Positions 1-10,254 are shown, counted from the first letter of the stretch. The stretch is DNA of 64,000 nt from Planctomycetota bacterium (GCA_019912315.1 JAIOJA010000054.1:1-64000), one strand, 5' to 3'. Notes: generated by a model from the sequence alone, not told the origin. Translations and numbers: made by a program.

Positions 1-156
1 GGCGCCCTGAACGTATTGGCGCGGGGGCACCGCGTACTTGCCTGTGGAGGGGATGTCAGCCGCGCAAGGCCCGCAAGGGTCGGGCGTGCGACCTCGGTGA
101 AGCAGGAACCCGCCGAAGCGACCAGAGTGGGCGATCAGCTCGCCCTGGCGCCGTAG
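1..156 (+). CDS. tnpB: TnpB (IS200/IS605 family), C-terminal fragment cut by window edge
   Basis: Frame 1 is open from the first base to TAG at 154-156 and encodes 51 residues. They read like the end of IS605-type OrfB/TnpB proteins: NVLARGHRVLACGGDV, then a Gly/Arg/Ser linker and SVKQEPAEA. TnpB is an RNA-guided nuclease with a RuvC fold that helps retain IS200/IS605 elements. The catalytic part would lie left of the window. The stop is followed within 5 bases by the characteristic right-end hairpin, which supports the call. It belongs to the Burkholderiales-like part. Whether the full gene is intact cannot be seen. Confidence 0.75.
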   Translation, partial: GALNVLARGHRVLACGGDVSRARPARVGRATSVKQEPAEATRVGDQLALAP

Positions 157-190
157 GAATCCCCTTCCTTTAGGGAGGGGAAGATGTCAA
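157..190 (+). mobile_element. IS200/IS605 right end, with hairpin likely forming the 3' part of the omega RNA
   Basis: An 8-bp stem (161-168 with 173-180, loop TTTA, one G-T pair) is followed by AAGATGTCAA at 181-190, the usual layout of an IS605-type right end directly after tnpB. In this family the right end is also the 3' scaffold of the TnpB guide RNA, and the flanking host DNA (from about 191) serves as guide. The exact cleavage base is inferred. The left end is outside the window. Confidence 0.65.
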
Positions 191-254
191 TCAAGTCAAA
201 TACCATTAAAACACTGATCCACATTGCGCAATCTGCTCCCATTTTCATATCAAC

Positions 255-1160
255 GTGTTCAAGAATCTCATCGTTTATCGCATCGCCCCCTCATCGCAGC
301 TCGAACTTCAACGGCTGCAGGCGGCCCTGGCGGCCGCACCCTTCGCGCCCTGTGGCGCCACGCAGGAGCAATCGGGCGGCTGGTGCCCGCCCCGCGCGCA
401 AGAGCATGGGGCGCTCGTCGAATCCATTGCCGGGCACTGGATTGCCTGCTGGCAGACGGAAACCCGCATGCTGCCCGCCGCCGTGGTGGCGCAGCGCGTG
501 GACGAAAAAGTGCAGCGCATCACCCAGGAAAGCGGGCGCACCCCCGGGCGCAAGGAGCGGCGGGACCTCAAGGACGAAGCACGCCTCGATCTGCTGCCGC
601 TGGCCTTCACGCAGCGGCGCAGCATCATGGTCTGGATCGCCCCCCGCCAGCGCCTGCTGGCGCTTGACACCAGCAACCAGACCCGGGCCGACGCCGTGGT
701 GACCGCTTTGGTCAAATCCGTCGACGGCTTGGCGCTGGCGCTGCTCGATACCCGGCAAAGTCCGCAGGCCGCCATGAGCACCTGGCTGCTGGAGCAACAG
801 GCGCCAGCGGGCTTTTCCATCGACAACGAGTGCGAGCTCAAGTCCACCGCCGCGGACAAGGCCGTGGTGCGCTATGCCCGCCACCCGCTCGACATTGCCG
901 AGGTGCCCGAGCACATCCGCGCAGGCAAGCTGCCCACGCGCCTGGCGATGACCTGGCAGGGCCGCGTGAGCTTCGTGCTGACCGAGGGACTGCAACTGCG
1001 CCGCGTGGCACTGCTGGAAACCGGGCAGCAGGAAAGCCAGCGCAGCGACGACGATTTCGACGCCGACGCGATGCTGAGCACCGGCGAGCTCAGCCAGATG
1101 CTGCCGGATCTCCTCGCCGCTCTCGGTGGAGAACAAGTCGGCGGGCAGACCGGCGCGTAA
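255..1160 (+). CDS. rdgC: Recombination-associated protein RdgC
   Basis: This 301-residue protein starts MFKNLIVYRIA at a GTG codon, matching the N-terminus and length of RdgC (about 300 residues in E. coli). RdgC is a ring-shaped dsDNA-binding dimer that restrains RecA, and it is typical of beta- and gamma-proteobacteria. Family-typical stretches are visible: an ALVESI/GHWIACW segment near residues 50-65, a Lys/Arg/Glu-rich patch around 95-110, and an acidic tail segment (SDDDFDAD). No clear Shine-Dalgarno precedes the GTG, but homology to the family start fixes it. An IS605-type element ends only 65 bp upstream. The next gene follows after 4 bp. Confidence 0.9.
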   Translation: MFKNLIVYRIAPSSQLELQRLQAALAAAPFAPCGATQEQSGGWCPPRAQEHGALVESIAGHWIACWQTETRMLPAAVVAQRVDEKVQRITQESGRTPGRKERRDLKDEARLDLLPLAFTQRRSIMVWIAPRQRLLALDTSNQTRADAVVTALVKSVDGLALALLDTRQSPQAAMSTWLLEQQAPAGFSIDNECELKSTAADKAVVRYARHPLDIAEVPEHIRAGKLPTRLAMTWQGRVSFVLTEGLQLRRVALLETGQQESQRSDDDFDADAMLSTGELSQMLPDLLAALGGEQVGGQTGA

Positions 1161-1164
1161 CACC

Positions 1165-2418
1165 ATGGCATTGAACGCGGTCTGGATCGGCTTTTTCCTC
1201 ATCGCGTTCCTCACCGCCTGCGTGCGCTGGGCGCTGGGCGATACCGGCATCTTCCAGCAGCTGCTCACCGCCATGTTCGACGGCGCGCGCTCGGGCTTCG
1301 AAATCTCGCTGGGTCTGGCGGGCATCATGGCGCTGTGGCTGGGCCTGATGAACATCGGCGAAAAGGCGGGCATGGTGCGGCTGCTCGCCCGCCTGGCCCA
1401 GCCGCTGCTGCAACGGCTCTTTCCCGAAGTGCCCGCCGGCCACCCCGCGCGGGGCGCGATGACGCTCAACATCTCGGCCAATCTGCTGGGCCTGGACAAC
1501 GCCGCCACGCCGCTGGGCCTGACGGCGATGAAAGAGCTGCAGACGCTCAATCGCGAGCCCCCGGGCACGGCAAGCCACGCGCAGATCATGTTCGTGGTGA
1601 TGAACACGGCCGGGCTCACGCTCATCCCCACCTCGGTGATCGCCATCCGCCAGAGCGTGGCGCTGCAGCAGCACGTGGGCGCGGGCTTCAACGCCGCCGA
1701 CATCTTTCTGCCCACGCTCATCGTCACCTTCATCGGGCTGCTCACCGGCGTGCTCGCGGTGGCCGTGGCGCAGCGCCTGCCACTGTGGCGCCCCCGCCTG
1801 CTGCTGCCGGTGCTGGCCGTCGCGAGCGTGCTGCTGGGCAGCGTGGCCCTGCTCGCGCGCCTGCCGGCCGAGCAGGCGGCACGCATCGCAGGCACGACGG
1901 GCGCGGCCGTCATCCTGGCCATCGTCGCGCTGTTCCTGCTGGCTGGCGTGTGGCGGCGCATCAACGTCTACGACGCCTTCATCGACGGCGCGCGCCAGGG
2001 TTTTGACGTGGCAGTGCAGATCGTGCCCTACCTCATCGCCATCCTGGTCGCCATCGGCGTGTTCCGGGCCTCAGGCGGCATGGATGCCCTCCTTGCCGTA
2101 CTGGGCCATGGCATCGCCGCGCTGGGCCTGAACACCGATTTCCTGCCCGCGCTGCCCGTGGGTCTCATGAAAGTGCTCTCGGGCGCCGGTGCGCGCGGCC
2201 TGATGATTGATGTGCTGCAGACCTACGGTGTCGATTCCTTCGTCGGGCGGCTGGCCAGCATCATCCAGGGCTCGACCGAGACGACGTTCTACGTGCTGGC
2301 GGTGTACTTCGGCAGCGTGGGCGTCAGGCACACGCGCCACGCGCTGGTGTGCGCGCTGCTCGCCGACGCCGTCGGGCTGGTGGCCGCCATCGTCGTGGGG
2401 TACGCCATGCTGCGCTGA
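1165..2418 (+). CDS. Fused SpmA/SpmB-type nucleoside-recognition (Gate) membrane protein
   Basis: This 417-residue multi-pass membrane protein carries two nucleoside-recognition (Gate) repeats, roughly residues 40-150 and 280-390, so it looks like spore maturation proteins SpmA and SpmB fused in one chain. Proteobacterial versions have nothing to do with sporulation and their substrate is unknown. Conserved-looking pieces include ISANLLGLDNAATPLG in the first half and QGSTETTFYVLAVYFG in the second. The ATG at 1165, 4 bp after the rdgC stop, is preferred over an in-frame start inside rdgC. Transport of a nucleoside-like solute is suggested by domain name only. Confidence 0.85.
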   Translation: MALNAVWIGFFLIAFLTACVRWALGDTGIFQQLLTAMFDGARSGFEISLGLAGIMALWLGLMNIGEKAGMVRLLARLAQPLLQRLFPEVPAGHPARGAMTLNISANLLGLDNAATPLGLTAMKELQTLNREPPGTASHAQIMFVVMNTAGLTLIPTSVIAIRQSVALQQHVGAGFNAADIFLPTLIVTFIGLLTGVLAVAVAQRLPLWRPRLLLPVLAVASVLLGSVALLARLPAEQAARIAGTTGAAVILAIVALFLLAGVWRRINVYDAFIDGARQGFDVAVQIVPYLIAILVAIGVFRASGGMDALLAVLGHGIAALGLNTDFLPALPVGLMKVLSGAGARGLMIDVLQTYGVDSFVGRLASIIQGSTETTFYVLAVYFGSVGVRHTRHALVCALLADAVGLVAAIVVGYAMLR

Positions 2419-2626
2419 GGCATGCGGTTTGTCCCCGGACCTACCATCACCATTGGATTGCAGTAGAGGTATTTAAGAGATAGTCGTAGTAGTAGGTTCT
2501 TGCGACCCGATGGGACAAGTCCATTTTTCGTTTGAATTTCAACGAGCTGCGCGCTGTGATAACTGTGCTTCGAAGACGCGTGGGTACGGGACGCGCATGG
2601 GGACAAGTCGCCATGGTGCACCCAGC

Positions 2627-2676
2627 CTGTGGATAACGATCCGTTTGTCCCGCCTTGCTGCCCAGCTTATCCACAG
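2627..2676. promoter_or_regulatory. Two inverted perfect DnaA boxes in a 268-bp gene-free stretch
   Basis: CTGTGGATAA (2627-2636) and TTATCCACAG (2667-2676) form an inverted pair of perfect R1-type DnaA boxes 30 bp apart. The surrounding gap (2419-2686) also holds TTTGTCCC twice (2428, 2644), its partner GGGACAAGT twice (2512, 2600), and an A/T-richer stretch GGTATTTAAGAGATAG. Nothing codes convincingly here. It could be a DnaA-titration or reactivation site, or part of an origin; the sequence alone does not decide. Confidence 0.55.
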
Positions 2677-2686
2677 CGTGGCCGGT

Positions 2687-3106
2687 TCAGCGCAGCAGGA
2701 TCAGTTGGGGCGCCGCATCCGCGCCGCTCCAGACAATGGCGTTCTGATCCCAGCGCTCGCCCAGCCGCCGGGCGGTATCCAGATCAAGCCCGAGCACGAG
2801 CAGGCTCGCCTCTGCCGGCCAGCCGTTGCTCGGGTGCTGGCCCACGCCATCGATGCAAGGCAGGCCCAGCGCGTTCACATGCGCCCTCAGCCGCTGCAGA
2901 CGATCGGCATTGGTGGTTGCGTCGCTGGCCTGGCTGCGTGGGTTGACGGCGGTGATGAAGGCGCTGCAGGCCACGCCATGGCGCCGGTGCAGTGCCAGAA
3001 GGGCGGCGCTGGCCACCCCGATGCGCAAGGTGAAAGGTGTGGCGGCGTCCACGCGGTAGTGCGTCTGCGCGTAGGCCTGCAGCAGATGGCGGGGCAGCGT
3101 GCTCAT
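2687..3106 (-). CDS. DUF3293 family protein
   Basis: This 139-residue soluble protein shows the DUF3293 pattern: TPFTLRIG near the N-terminus, CSAFITAVNPRS in the middle, then GWPAEASLLVLGLD and QNAIVW near the end. The function of the family is unknown. The ATG at 3106 (MSTLPRHLL) is chosen because the longer upstream reading frame adds 43 low-complexity residues not expected for the family. It is separated by 80 bp from the upstream DUF2157 gene on the same strand. Its 3' end lies 11 bp from a perfect DnaA box. Confidence 0.75.
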   Translation of the reverse strand: MSTLPRHLLQAYAQTHYRVDAATPFTLRIGVASAALLALHRRHGVACSAFITAVNPRSQASDATTNADRLQRLRAHVNALGLPCIDGVGQHPSNGWPAEASLLVLGLDLDTARRLGERWDQNAIVWSGADAAPQLILLR

Positions 3107-3185
3107 GCCGATTTGTGGATGGACCCGTTGGACGATACGCATTTTCCGCCTGCCCTTCGATTCGGAGCGTTCGAGACGGACCGCG

Positions 3186-4220
3186 TCAATGTCTGCGCTC
3201 CGTGAGTTCGCGCAGCGGCGCGGGCAGCCGGGCACGCAGGCGCGACGAGAGGCTGCGTTCGTGCCGTTGCCAAAGGATGCCCAGGCCGACGACGCCCAGG
3301 CCGATGGCGGTCAGGGCGAAGGGAAACACCATGCTGTCCCTGAAGACCGCGTAGGCCAGATGCCCGACATAGCCGGCCGCGCCAAGCCCACCGAATACGG
3401 CAAATACCCGGCGCGCCAGCACCGCGCCGACCGCGATCATCAGCAGGTTGATGCACAGGTAGATGAACCTGCCCCACTCGCTGTCCGAGCGCATCAGCGA
3501 CAGCCCGCACCAGAACGCCAGCACCCCGAACAGATAGAGCCAGAAGGGGTAATCCTTTGCATGGCGGGTGCGCACATCGACCCAGAACGCCAGCAGCACC
3601 ATCAGCAGGCCGAACCACAGGGAAACGGCCTTTCGCAGTTCCCAGCCGGCATCGGCCTGGCCGAACAGGAAGGGCGTGAGATCCATGCTCATGTACCAGA
3701 GCGTGACGGCGACCGGCATGACCAGGAAGGGCAGGCGATAACGCCACAGCATGACGGCCCCTGTCGCGAGCGTGGCCAGTTCCATCAGTACCCATCGCCA
3801 ATCGACCTGGGTGTGATAGTCGCGGTAGACCCGGCCGTCGGCCCACCAGCCCAGGGCGACTTGCAGGCCGTAGACCGCTAGCGCAGTGAGCGCCACGACG
3901 AACGCGGCGGTGATCCCGGCGGGGATGGGCAGCCTGAGGCGCCCGAGGAGCCACTCGGTCAGCCACAGGCCCGCCGCCGCGTAAGCGATCGCTACGAAGA
4001 ACAGCCCCCAGCCGCCAAACCGCTCCCAGCCCAGCGTCATGAACAGCGTCATCGCGCCGATGGCGATCAGCCCTCCGAGGTAGTAGAGGATGTGCGTCGG
4101 GCGAAACGACGGCGTGTCTGCCGTGCCTTCGGACAGGAAGGCCCAGAGCGCCTGAACCTGGTCGGGTGCGATCACGCCGTGGCGGGCCGCATCTTCCAGG
4201 TGGGAGCGGGAGAGTTCCAT
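3186..4220 (-). CDS. DUF2157 domain membrane protein
   Basis: A 344-residue protein: a short soluble N-terminal helix region (MELSRSHLEDAARHGVIAPDQ, the DUF2157 signature region before the first membrane segment) is followed by about ten hydrophobic helices and a basic C-terminus rich in Arg. No catalytic motif is visible and the function of the family is unknown. ATG at 4220 is chosen because GAGG lies 5 nt upstream; a GTG 6 bp earlier is possible. The thiolase gene ends 64 bp upstream on the same strand. Confidence 0.7.
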   Translation of the reverse strand: MELSRSHLEDAARHGVIAPDQVQALWAFLSEGTADTPSFRPTHILYYLGGLIAIGAMTLFMTLGWERFGGWGLFFVAIAYAAAGLWLTEWLLGRLRLPIPAGITAAFVVALTALAVYGLQVALGWWADGRVYRDYHTQVDWRWVLMELATLATGAVMLWRYRLPFLVMPVAVTLWYMSMDLTPFLFGQADAGWELRKAVSLWFGLLMVLLAFWVDVRTRHAKDYPFWLYLFGVLAFWCGLSLMRSDSEWGRFIYLCINLLMIAVGAVLARRVFAVFGGLGAAGYVGHLAYAVFRDSMVFPFALTAIGLGVVGLGILWQRHERSLSSRLRARLPAPLRELTERRH

Positions 4221-4284
4221 GAACACCTCGGTGTCTGGCGTTCAGGCGCGCACGGGTCGTTGCGCCCGCATGTCCCGGTCTCCG

Positions 4285-5472
4285 CTACACCCGCTCGAAG
4301 ATGGCGGCGATGCCTTGCCCGCCGCCGATGCACATGGTCACGAGCGCGTAGCGCCCTTTCGCGCGGTGCAGCTCGGCAATCGCCTTGGTGGTGATGATGG
4401 CGCCGGTGGCACCCACGGGGTGTCCGAGCGAGATGCCCGAGCCGTTGGGGTTGACCTTGGCCAGGTCCATGCCCAGCTCCTGCGCGACGGCGCAGGCCTG
4501 CGCGGCGAAGGCTTCGTTGGCCTCGATCACGTTCATGTCGGCGAGCTTCAGGCCTGTGCGCTTCAACACCATCTGCGTGGCGGGCACCGGGCCGATGCCC
4601 ATGTAGTTGGGATCCACCCCGGCGTGGGCATAACCCACCAGGCGTGCGAGCGGCTTCACATTCAAGGCCTGCACGCGGTCGCCGCCCACCAGCACCACGG
4701 CGCCCGCACCGTCGTTGATGCCCGAGGCGTTGCCAGCCGTCACCGTGCCACCTTCCTTCTTGAACACCGGCTTCATGCCCGAGAGCGTCTGCACCGTGGT
4801 GTCGGCGCGCGGGTGTTCGTCGGTATCGAAGACCACCAGGCCCTTGCGCGTCTTGATCTCGATCGGCACGATCTGCTCCTTGAAGCGTCCGGCGGCGATC
4901 GCCGCCACGGCGCGGCGGTGGCTTTCGGCGGCCAGTTCGTCCTGCATTTCGCGGCTGATGTGGTAGCGCTCGGCCACGTTCTCGGCCGTCACGCCCATGT
5001 GCAGCTTCTGCCACGGGTCGTGCAGGATGCCGATCATGTAATCGACGAGCTTGGCGTCGCCCATGCGCGTGCCCCAGCGCGCGGCGGTGTCGAAGAACGG
5101 CCCGCGGCTCATGGATTCGGAGCCCGCGCCCACAGCCACGTCACAGTCGCCGAGCACGATGGCCTGCGCCGCCGAGACGATGGCCTGCAGGCCCGAGCCG
5201 CAGAGGCGGTTGACGTTGAAGGCGGGTGTCTCGATCGGGCAGCCGGCGTCGATCGCGGCCACGCGCGAGAGGTAGGCGTCGCGCACGTCGGTGGGAATCA
5301 CGTTGCCGACGACCACATGGCCCACGGCCTTGGGGTCCACGCCCGCGCGCTGCATCGCCGCCTTGACCACAGTGGTGGCGAGCTCGGTGTTGGGCACATC
5401 CTTGAGCGATCCGCCAAAACTGCCGACCGCGGTGCGGGCGGTGCCTACGACAAAAACTTCACGTTGCGACAT
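4285..5472 (-). CDS. Beta-ketothiolase (acetyl-CoA C-acyltransferase, BktB/PhaA-like)
   Basis: This 395-residue thiolase has all expected catalytic elements: the nucleophile in NRLCGSGLQ (Cys91), NEAFAAQ, GHPVGATGA with the active-site His, and the second Cys in CIGGGQG. It cleaves or condenses beta-ketoacyl-CoAs in fatty-acid/aromatic degradation or PHB precursor synthesis. It is the last gene of a minus-strand run (ABC transporter, acyl-CoA synthetase, enoyl-CoA hydratase, thiolase), 23 bp after the hydratase, which argues for a catabolic role. ATG 5472 is preceded by GGAG at suitable spacing. The exact acyl chain preference cannot be read. Confidence 0.9.
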   Translation of the reverse strand: MSQREVFVVGTARTAVGSFGGSLKDVPNTELATTVVKAAMQRAGVDPKAVGHVVVGNVIPTDVRDAYLSRVAAIDAGCPIETPAFNVNRLCGSGLQAIVSAAQAIVLGDCDVAVGAGSESMSRGPFFDTAARWGTRMGDAKLVDYMIGILHDPWQKLHMGVTAENVAERYHISREMQDELAAESHRRAVAAIAAGRFKEQIVPIEIKTRKGLVVFDTDEHPRADTTVQTLSGMKPVFKKEGGTVTAGNASGINDGAGAVVLVGGDRVQALNVKPLARLVGYAHAGVDPNYMGIGPVPATQMVLKRTGLKLADMNVIEANEAFAAQACAVAQELGMDLAKVNPNGSGISLGHPVGATGAIITTKAIAELHRAKGRYALVTMCIGGGQGIAAIFERV

Positions 5473-5495
5473 GGCAAAACTCCATTCATCCAGAA

Positions 5496-6272
5496 TCAAT
5501 GGCCCGTGAACACGGGCTTGCGCCGTTCAAAAAAGGCCTCCAGCCCCTCGCGCAGATCGGCCGTCTTCGCGCAGGCATCGAAGGATAGTGCCTCGGCTTC
5601 CAATTGGGTGGCCAGGTCGGTGTGCCCGCCCGTGCGCATCAGGCGGCGCATGCGGCCATAGGCCTGCGTGGGGCCGCTGGCCAGGCGCAGGGCCAGGGCC
5701 TGCGTGGCACCCGCCAGCTCGGCGGCGGGCAGCACGCGGTTGATCAGCCCCAGGCGCAGTGCGTCTTCGCTCGTGAGGTTCTCGCCCAGCAGGGCGATCT
5801 CCAGCGCGCGGCGCAGGCCCACGAGCCGCGGCAGCGCCCAGGAGCCGCCCACGTCGCAACTGGTGCCCAGGTTGATGTAGGCCAGGTTGAACTTGGTGCC
5901 TTCGGCCACCAGGATGAAGTCGCACATCAGCATCAGGGACATGCCGCCCCCGGCCGAGGCCCCGTGCACCTGCGCGATGATGGGGGCATTGATCTGCTGC
6001 ATCAGCACGATGGCTTCGTTGAGCGGGGTGAGCAGCGCGCGCGCGCCCTGTGAGGGGTTGGCGCGCAGCACGGCCAGATCGCCCCCGGCGATGAAGGCCC
6101 GCCCCGCGCCCTTGAGCACCACGGCGCGCACGCTGGGGTCGGCTGCGATGGCCTGCATGGCCGCGAGGTAGGCTTGCGCCATGGGCACGTCCAGGGCGTT
6201 GAGCGCGTCCGGGCGGTTGAAGGTGAGGGTGACGACCGCGCCGTCGCGCTCGGTCAGCAGGCAACTGTCCAT
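5496..6272 (-). CDS. Enoyl-CoA hydratase/isomerase family protein (PaaG-like)
   Basis: A 258-residue crotonase-fold protein. The oxyanion-hole segments are GAGRAFIAGGDLA and HGASAGGGMSL. At the catalytic loop it reads LGTSCDVGGSWALPRLVG, with Asp where classical hydratases have the second Glu and no obvious first Glu. This pattern is closer to PaaG-type isomerases than to true hydratases. It probably acts on an enoyl-CoA made by the upstream synthetase. Start at ATG 6272 with AAGGAG upstream. A 125-bp gap to the synthetase gene suggests either a second promoter or a processed operon. Confidence 0.85.
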   Translation of the reverse strand: MDSCLLTERDGAVVTLTFNRPDALNALDVPMAQAYLAAMQAIAADPSVRAVVLKGAGRAFIAGGDLAVLRANPSQGARALLTPLNEAIVLMQQINAPIIAQVHGASAGGGMSLMLMCDFILVAEGTKFNLAYINLGTSCDVGGSWALPRLVGLRRALEIALLGENLTSEDALRLGLINRVLPAAELAGATQALALRLASGPTQAYGRMRRLMRTGGHTDLATQLEAEALSFDACAKTADLREGLEAFFERRKPVFTGH

Positions 6273-6397
6273 TGCGTACTCCTTGAAAGATAGCCTGTGG
6301 CGCAGGCGGTGTGGTTGTTTATGCCCGTTTTTATGCGCTGAAAATTGAGCGTAGCGCGTTGAGCGTGAAGACACGCCAAACCCTCATCGCCCATCGC

Positions 6398-8205
6398 TCA
6401 ACCTCTTCCCCCACCATACAGCGCTTCGATCTCCCGCGCATAGGTCTTGTAGATGCTCGCGCGGCGCACCTTCATGGTGGCGGTCACCTCGCCGTCGTCG
6501 TGGTCCAGCTCTTTCGTGAGCAGGTGGAACTTGCGGATCTGCGCCACCTGCGCGAGTTGGGCGTTGCCCTTGGCGATTTCTTCGCCCACGAGCTGCTGCA
6601 CCTCGGGCGTTTCCACCAACGAGCGGAAATGCGTGAACGCCAGGCGCCGCGCTTCGGCCCATTTGCCCACGGTCTCGAAATCGATCATCACCAGCGCCGC
6701 GACGAACTTGCGCGCGTCGGCCACGATGATGCATTCCTTGATGAAGGGGCTGGCCTTCATGGTGTTCTCGATCTCGGACGGCGTGATGTTCTTGCCGCCC
6801 GCGGTGATCATGATGTCCTTGAGGCGGTCCACGATGCGGATCTGCCCGGCCTCCTCGCGCACCACGTCGCCGGTGTGCAGCCAGCCGTCCACGATGCTTT
6901 GCGCCGTCGCTTCCGGGCTCTTGTAGTAGCCGGTGAACACCATCTCGCCCCGGATCTGGAATTCGCCGTTCTCCGCGATGCGGTACTGCACGCCTTCGGT
7001 CACCGGGCCGACGGTGCCTATGGCCACATCATCGATGTGGTGGCCGGTGACCATGCCGCTCGATTCGGTCAGGCCGTAGACCTCGATCAGCGGCACCCCC
7101 AGGGTGCGAAAGAAGCGCACCACGTCGGGTGCGATCGGAGCGGCGCCGGTGAGCGCCACGCTCGCCTCGCGCAGGCCGATGAAGTTCTGCAGCGCGCGCA
7201 GGATCAGCCAGTAGTGCAGGCCAAAGTGCAGGCGCTCCAGCGCCGTCCAGTGCTTGCGCGGCTTGTCGGCCAGCGGGGCGCAGGCGGCCATGGCGCGCCG
7301 AAACAGCGCACGCTGCAGCGCGCCGGTTTCCTGCATCTTGATGTGTATCGCGGCGTGCAGCTTTTCCCAGATCCGCGGCACACCCAGGAACATGCTGGGC
7401 GCCACCTCGCGCAGGTCTTCCTGCACGGTGCGTATCGATTCGCCGAAGTTCACCGTCGAGCCCAGGTAGATCGGCGTGAAGGTGGTCAGCATCTGCTCGG
7501 CCACGTGGCACAGTGGCAGGTAGGACAGGTGCGAGGCGCGCGCATCGAGCCGCATGCGCTCCACGATGCCCGGCACCACGCCGCGGATGGCGCGCCAGGA
7601 GATCATCGCGCCCTTGGGCTTGCCCGTCGACCCCGAGGTGTAGATCATCAGGCCGATGTCGTCCATGCCCTGGCGCGCCAGGGCCTCATCGATCACCTGG
7701 GCATTGGCGCTGGCGCGGCCGAGCTGCTGCACCTCGTCGAAGGTGGCGATCAGCGCGCGCTGCTCGGGCGTGAAGCTGCGCAGGCCCTTGGTCTCGATGA
7801 CGATGATTTTCTTGAGGCGCGGCAGTTGCTCCAGCGCGTCGAGCACCTTGTCCGTCTGCTCCTGGTCTTCGCAGACCACCATGTCCACGTCGGCGTGGCC
7901 GATGACGTAGGCCACTTCCGAAGCGGGACTGGTGGGGTAGACGCCGACAGTGATCGCGCCCATCAGCCCCGCGCCCATCTGCGCCAGCACCCATTCGATG
8001 CGGTTTTCCGAAATCACGCCCAGGTGGCCGCCGCCCGTGAGGCCCAGCGCCGCCAGGCCCTGCGCGAAGTGGCAGGCGCGCTTGTGGTAGCTCGCCCAGG
8101 TGCAGGGCTTCCAGATGCCGAAGTCCTTCTGGCGTATGGCCACGCGCGCCGCATCGCTGCGCGCGCGTTCGCGCAGCATCTGCGGCAGGGTGAGTGGGGG
8201 CAGCG

Positions 8206-8209
<4 letters not shown>
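6398..8209 (-). CDS. AMP-forming long-chain acyl-CoA synthetase-like ligase
   Basis: This 603-residue ANL-superfamily ligase shows A3 (YTSGSTGKPKGAMISW), A5 (EVYGLTESSG) and the A7/A8 region (GWLHTGD and IVDRLKDIMITAGGKNITP). It activates a carboxylic acid as acyl-AMP and transfers it to CoA. Its start ATG overlaps the livF stop (ATGA, 8206-8209), so it is translationally coupled to the transporter; a GTG at 8218 is less likely. The linkage suggests that the imported substrate is an acid activated on entry, for example an aromatic or medium-chain carboxylate. The substrate itself is not readable. Confidence 0.9.
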
Positions 8210-9027
<818 letters not shown>

Positions 9028-9036
9028 GTCACGTCG

Positions 9037-10224
9037 TTACAACTTGATCCAGTCGGATGCGGGCACCATTTTTTGCGCCTTCATGTCGGCCTTGTACACG
9101 CGTCCCACAGGAATGGAATTGCCCGGAATGCTGATCGGCACGCCGATCAGGCCGCCGGTGTCGAAGTCCTTGAGGCTGTTGAGCGCGGCCTTCATGGCGT
9201 CGCCGGTCAGGGGCTTGCCCGCATCCAGGCAGCGCTTGACCGATTCCAGGAACAGCATCGCCGCGAGCATGCCCTGGGTGTAGGCGGTGCTCTGGTACTC
9301 GGGGCGCATGGCGCGAATCTTCTCCAGCATGGGCGCCGCTTCGGTGTCGTAGTAGTAGCGGTAGGGCATCACGCCCATGAAGCCGTCGCCGTCAGCGCCC
9401 ATCTTCATCACGGTGGAGCTGTCCATGGTCCAGAACGTGCCCATCCACTTCGATTTCATGCCCTGCTGCTTGCCCTGGGTGATGAACTCGGGGATGGGCG
9501 CGAGGATGTAGCCGTGAAAGATCGTGTAGTCGGGCGCGGCGCGGCGCAGCTTGATCACTTCGCCCGAGACGTCCACGCTGCCCGCCGCCGTCATGATCTT
9601 GATAGCCACCGTCAGGCCGAGTTGCTTGGCCGCGGCCTCGCTCTTTTCGATCGGGTCGCGCCCGAACTCGGAATCGGAATACACGAAGGCCACCTTGGCG
9701 CCCGGCTTTTCCTTGGCGATGTGCTTGAGCAGGATGCCGAACATCTCGGTGTAGTCCGGGCCGACGAGGAACTGGTGCGGGTACTTCTTCGGGTCGTTGA
9801 GTTCGCTGGCGAACGAGGCGCCGGCCATCAGGATGTTGCCGTTGCGCTCGAGCTCGGGGTTGATGGTCTTGGCAAATCCGGTGGAATCGCCGTAGTAGAC
9901 ATTGACCTTGTTCTGGCTCGTGATCTTCTTGAAGGCCGCGACCGACACGTCCACCTTGTAGGCCGTGTCCTCGGGCACGTACTTCACCTTGCGGCCCTTG
10001 ATGCCGCCCGCGTCGTTGATGATCTTGACGTAGTCCTGGATGCCGTCGTTGATGCCCACGCCGGCGAAGGCGAACACCCCGGTCATGGGGATGGAGCCGC
10101 CGATCACGATCTCGCTCGCGTCCTGCGCCAGCACCGCGAGTGGCTGCGTGAGCGCGGCGAGGCCAGTGGCGGCCGCGCCCAGCATCAGGCCGCGGCGGCG
10201 GGGGGACATTGCTTGCTGGTTCAT
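9037..10224 (-). CDS. Branched-chain-type ABC transporter periplasmic binding protein
   Basis: A 395-residue type I periplasmic binding protein of the LivK/peripla_BP_6 group. The N-terminus has a twin-arginine-like signal (SPRRRGLMLGAAATGLAAL) with cleavage likely near AVLAQDA. The mature start EIVIGGSIPMTGVFAFAG is the usual first strand of the family. AAGGAG precedes the ATG by a good distance. Homologues near acyl-CoA genes often bind aromatic or fatty acids rather than leucine, so the ligand is left open. Confidence 0.9.
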   Translation of the reverse strand: MNQQAMSPRRRGLMLGAAATGLAALTQPLAVLAQDASEIVIGGSIPMTGVFAFAGVGINDGIQDYVKIINDAGGIKGRKVKYVPEDTAYKVDVSVAAFKKITSQNKVNVYYGDSTGFAKTINPELERNGNILMAGASFASELNDPKKYPHQFLVGPDYTEMFGILLKHIAKEKPGAKVAFVYSDSEFGRDPIEKSEAAAKQLGLTVAIKIMTAAGSVDVSGEVIKLRRAAPDYTIFHGYILAPIPEFITQGKQQGMKSKWMGTFWTMDSSTVMKMGADGDGFMGVMPYRYYYDTEAAPMLEKIRAMRPEYQSTAYTQGMLAAMLFLESVKRCLDAGKPLTGDAMKAALNSLKDFDTGGLIGVPISIPGNSIPVGRVYKADMKAQKMVPASDWIKL

Positions 10225-10254
10225 GTTGATCTCCTTTTGATGGATGAAGCGTGG

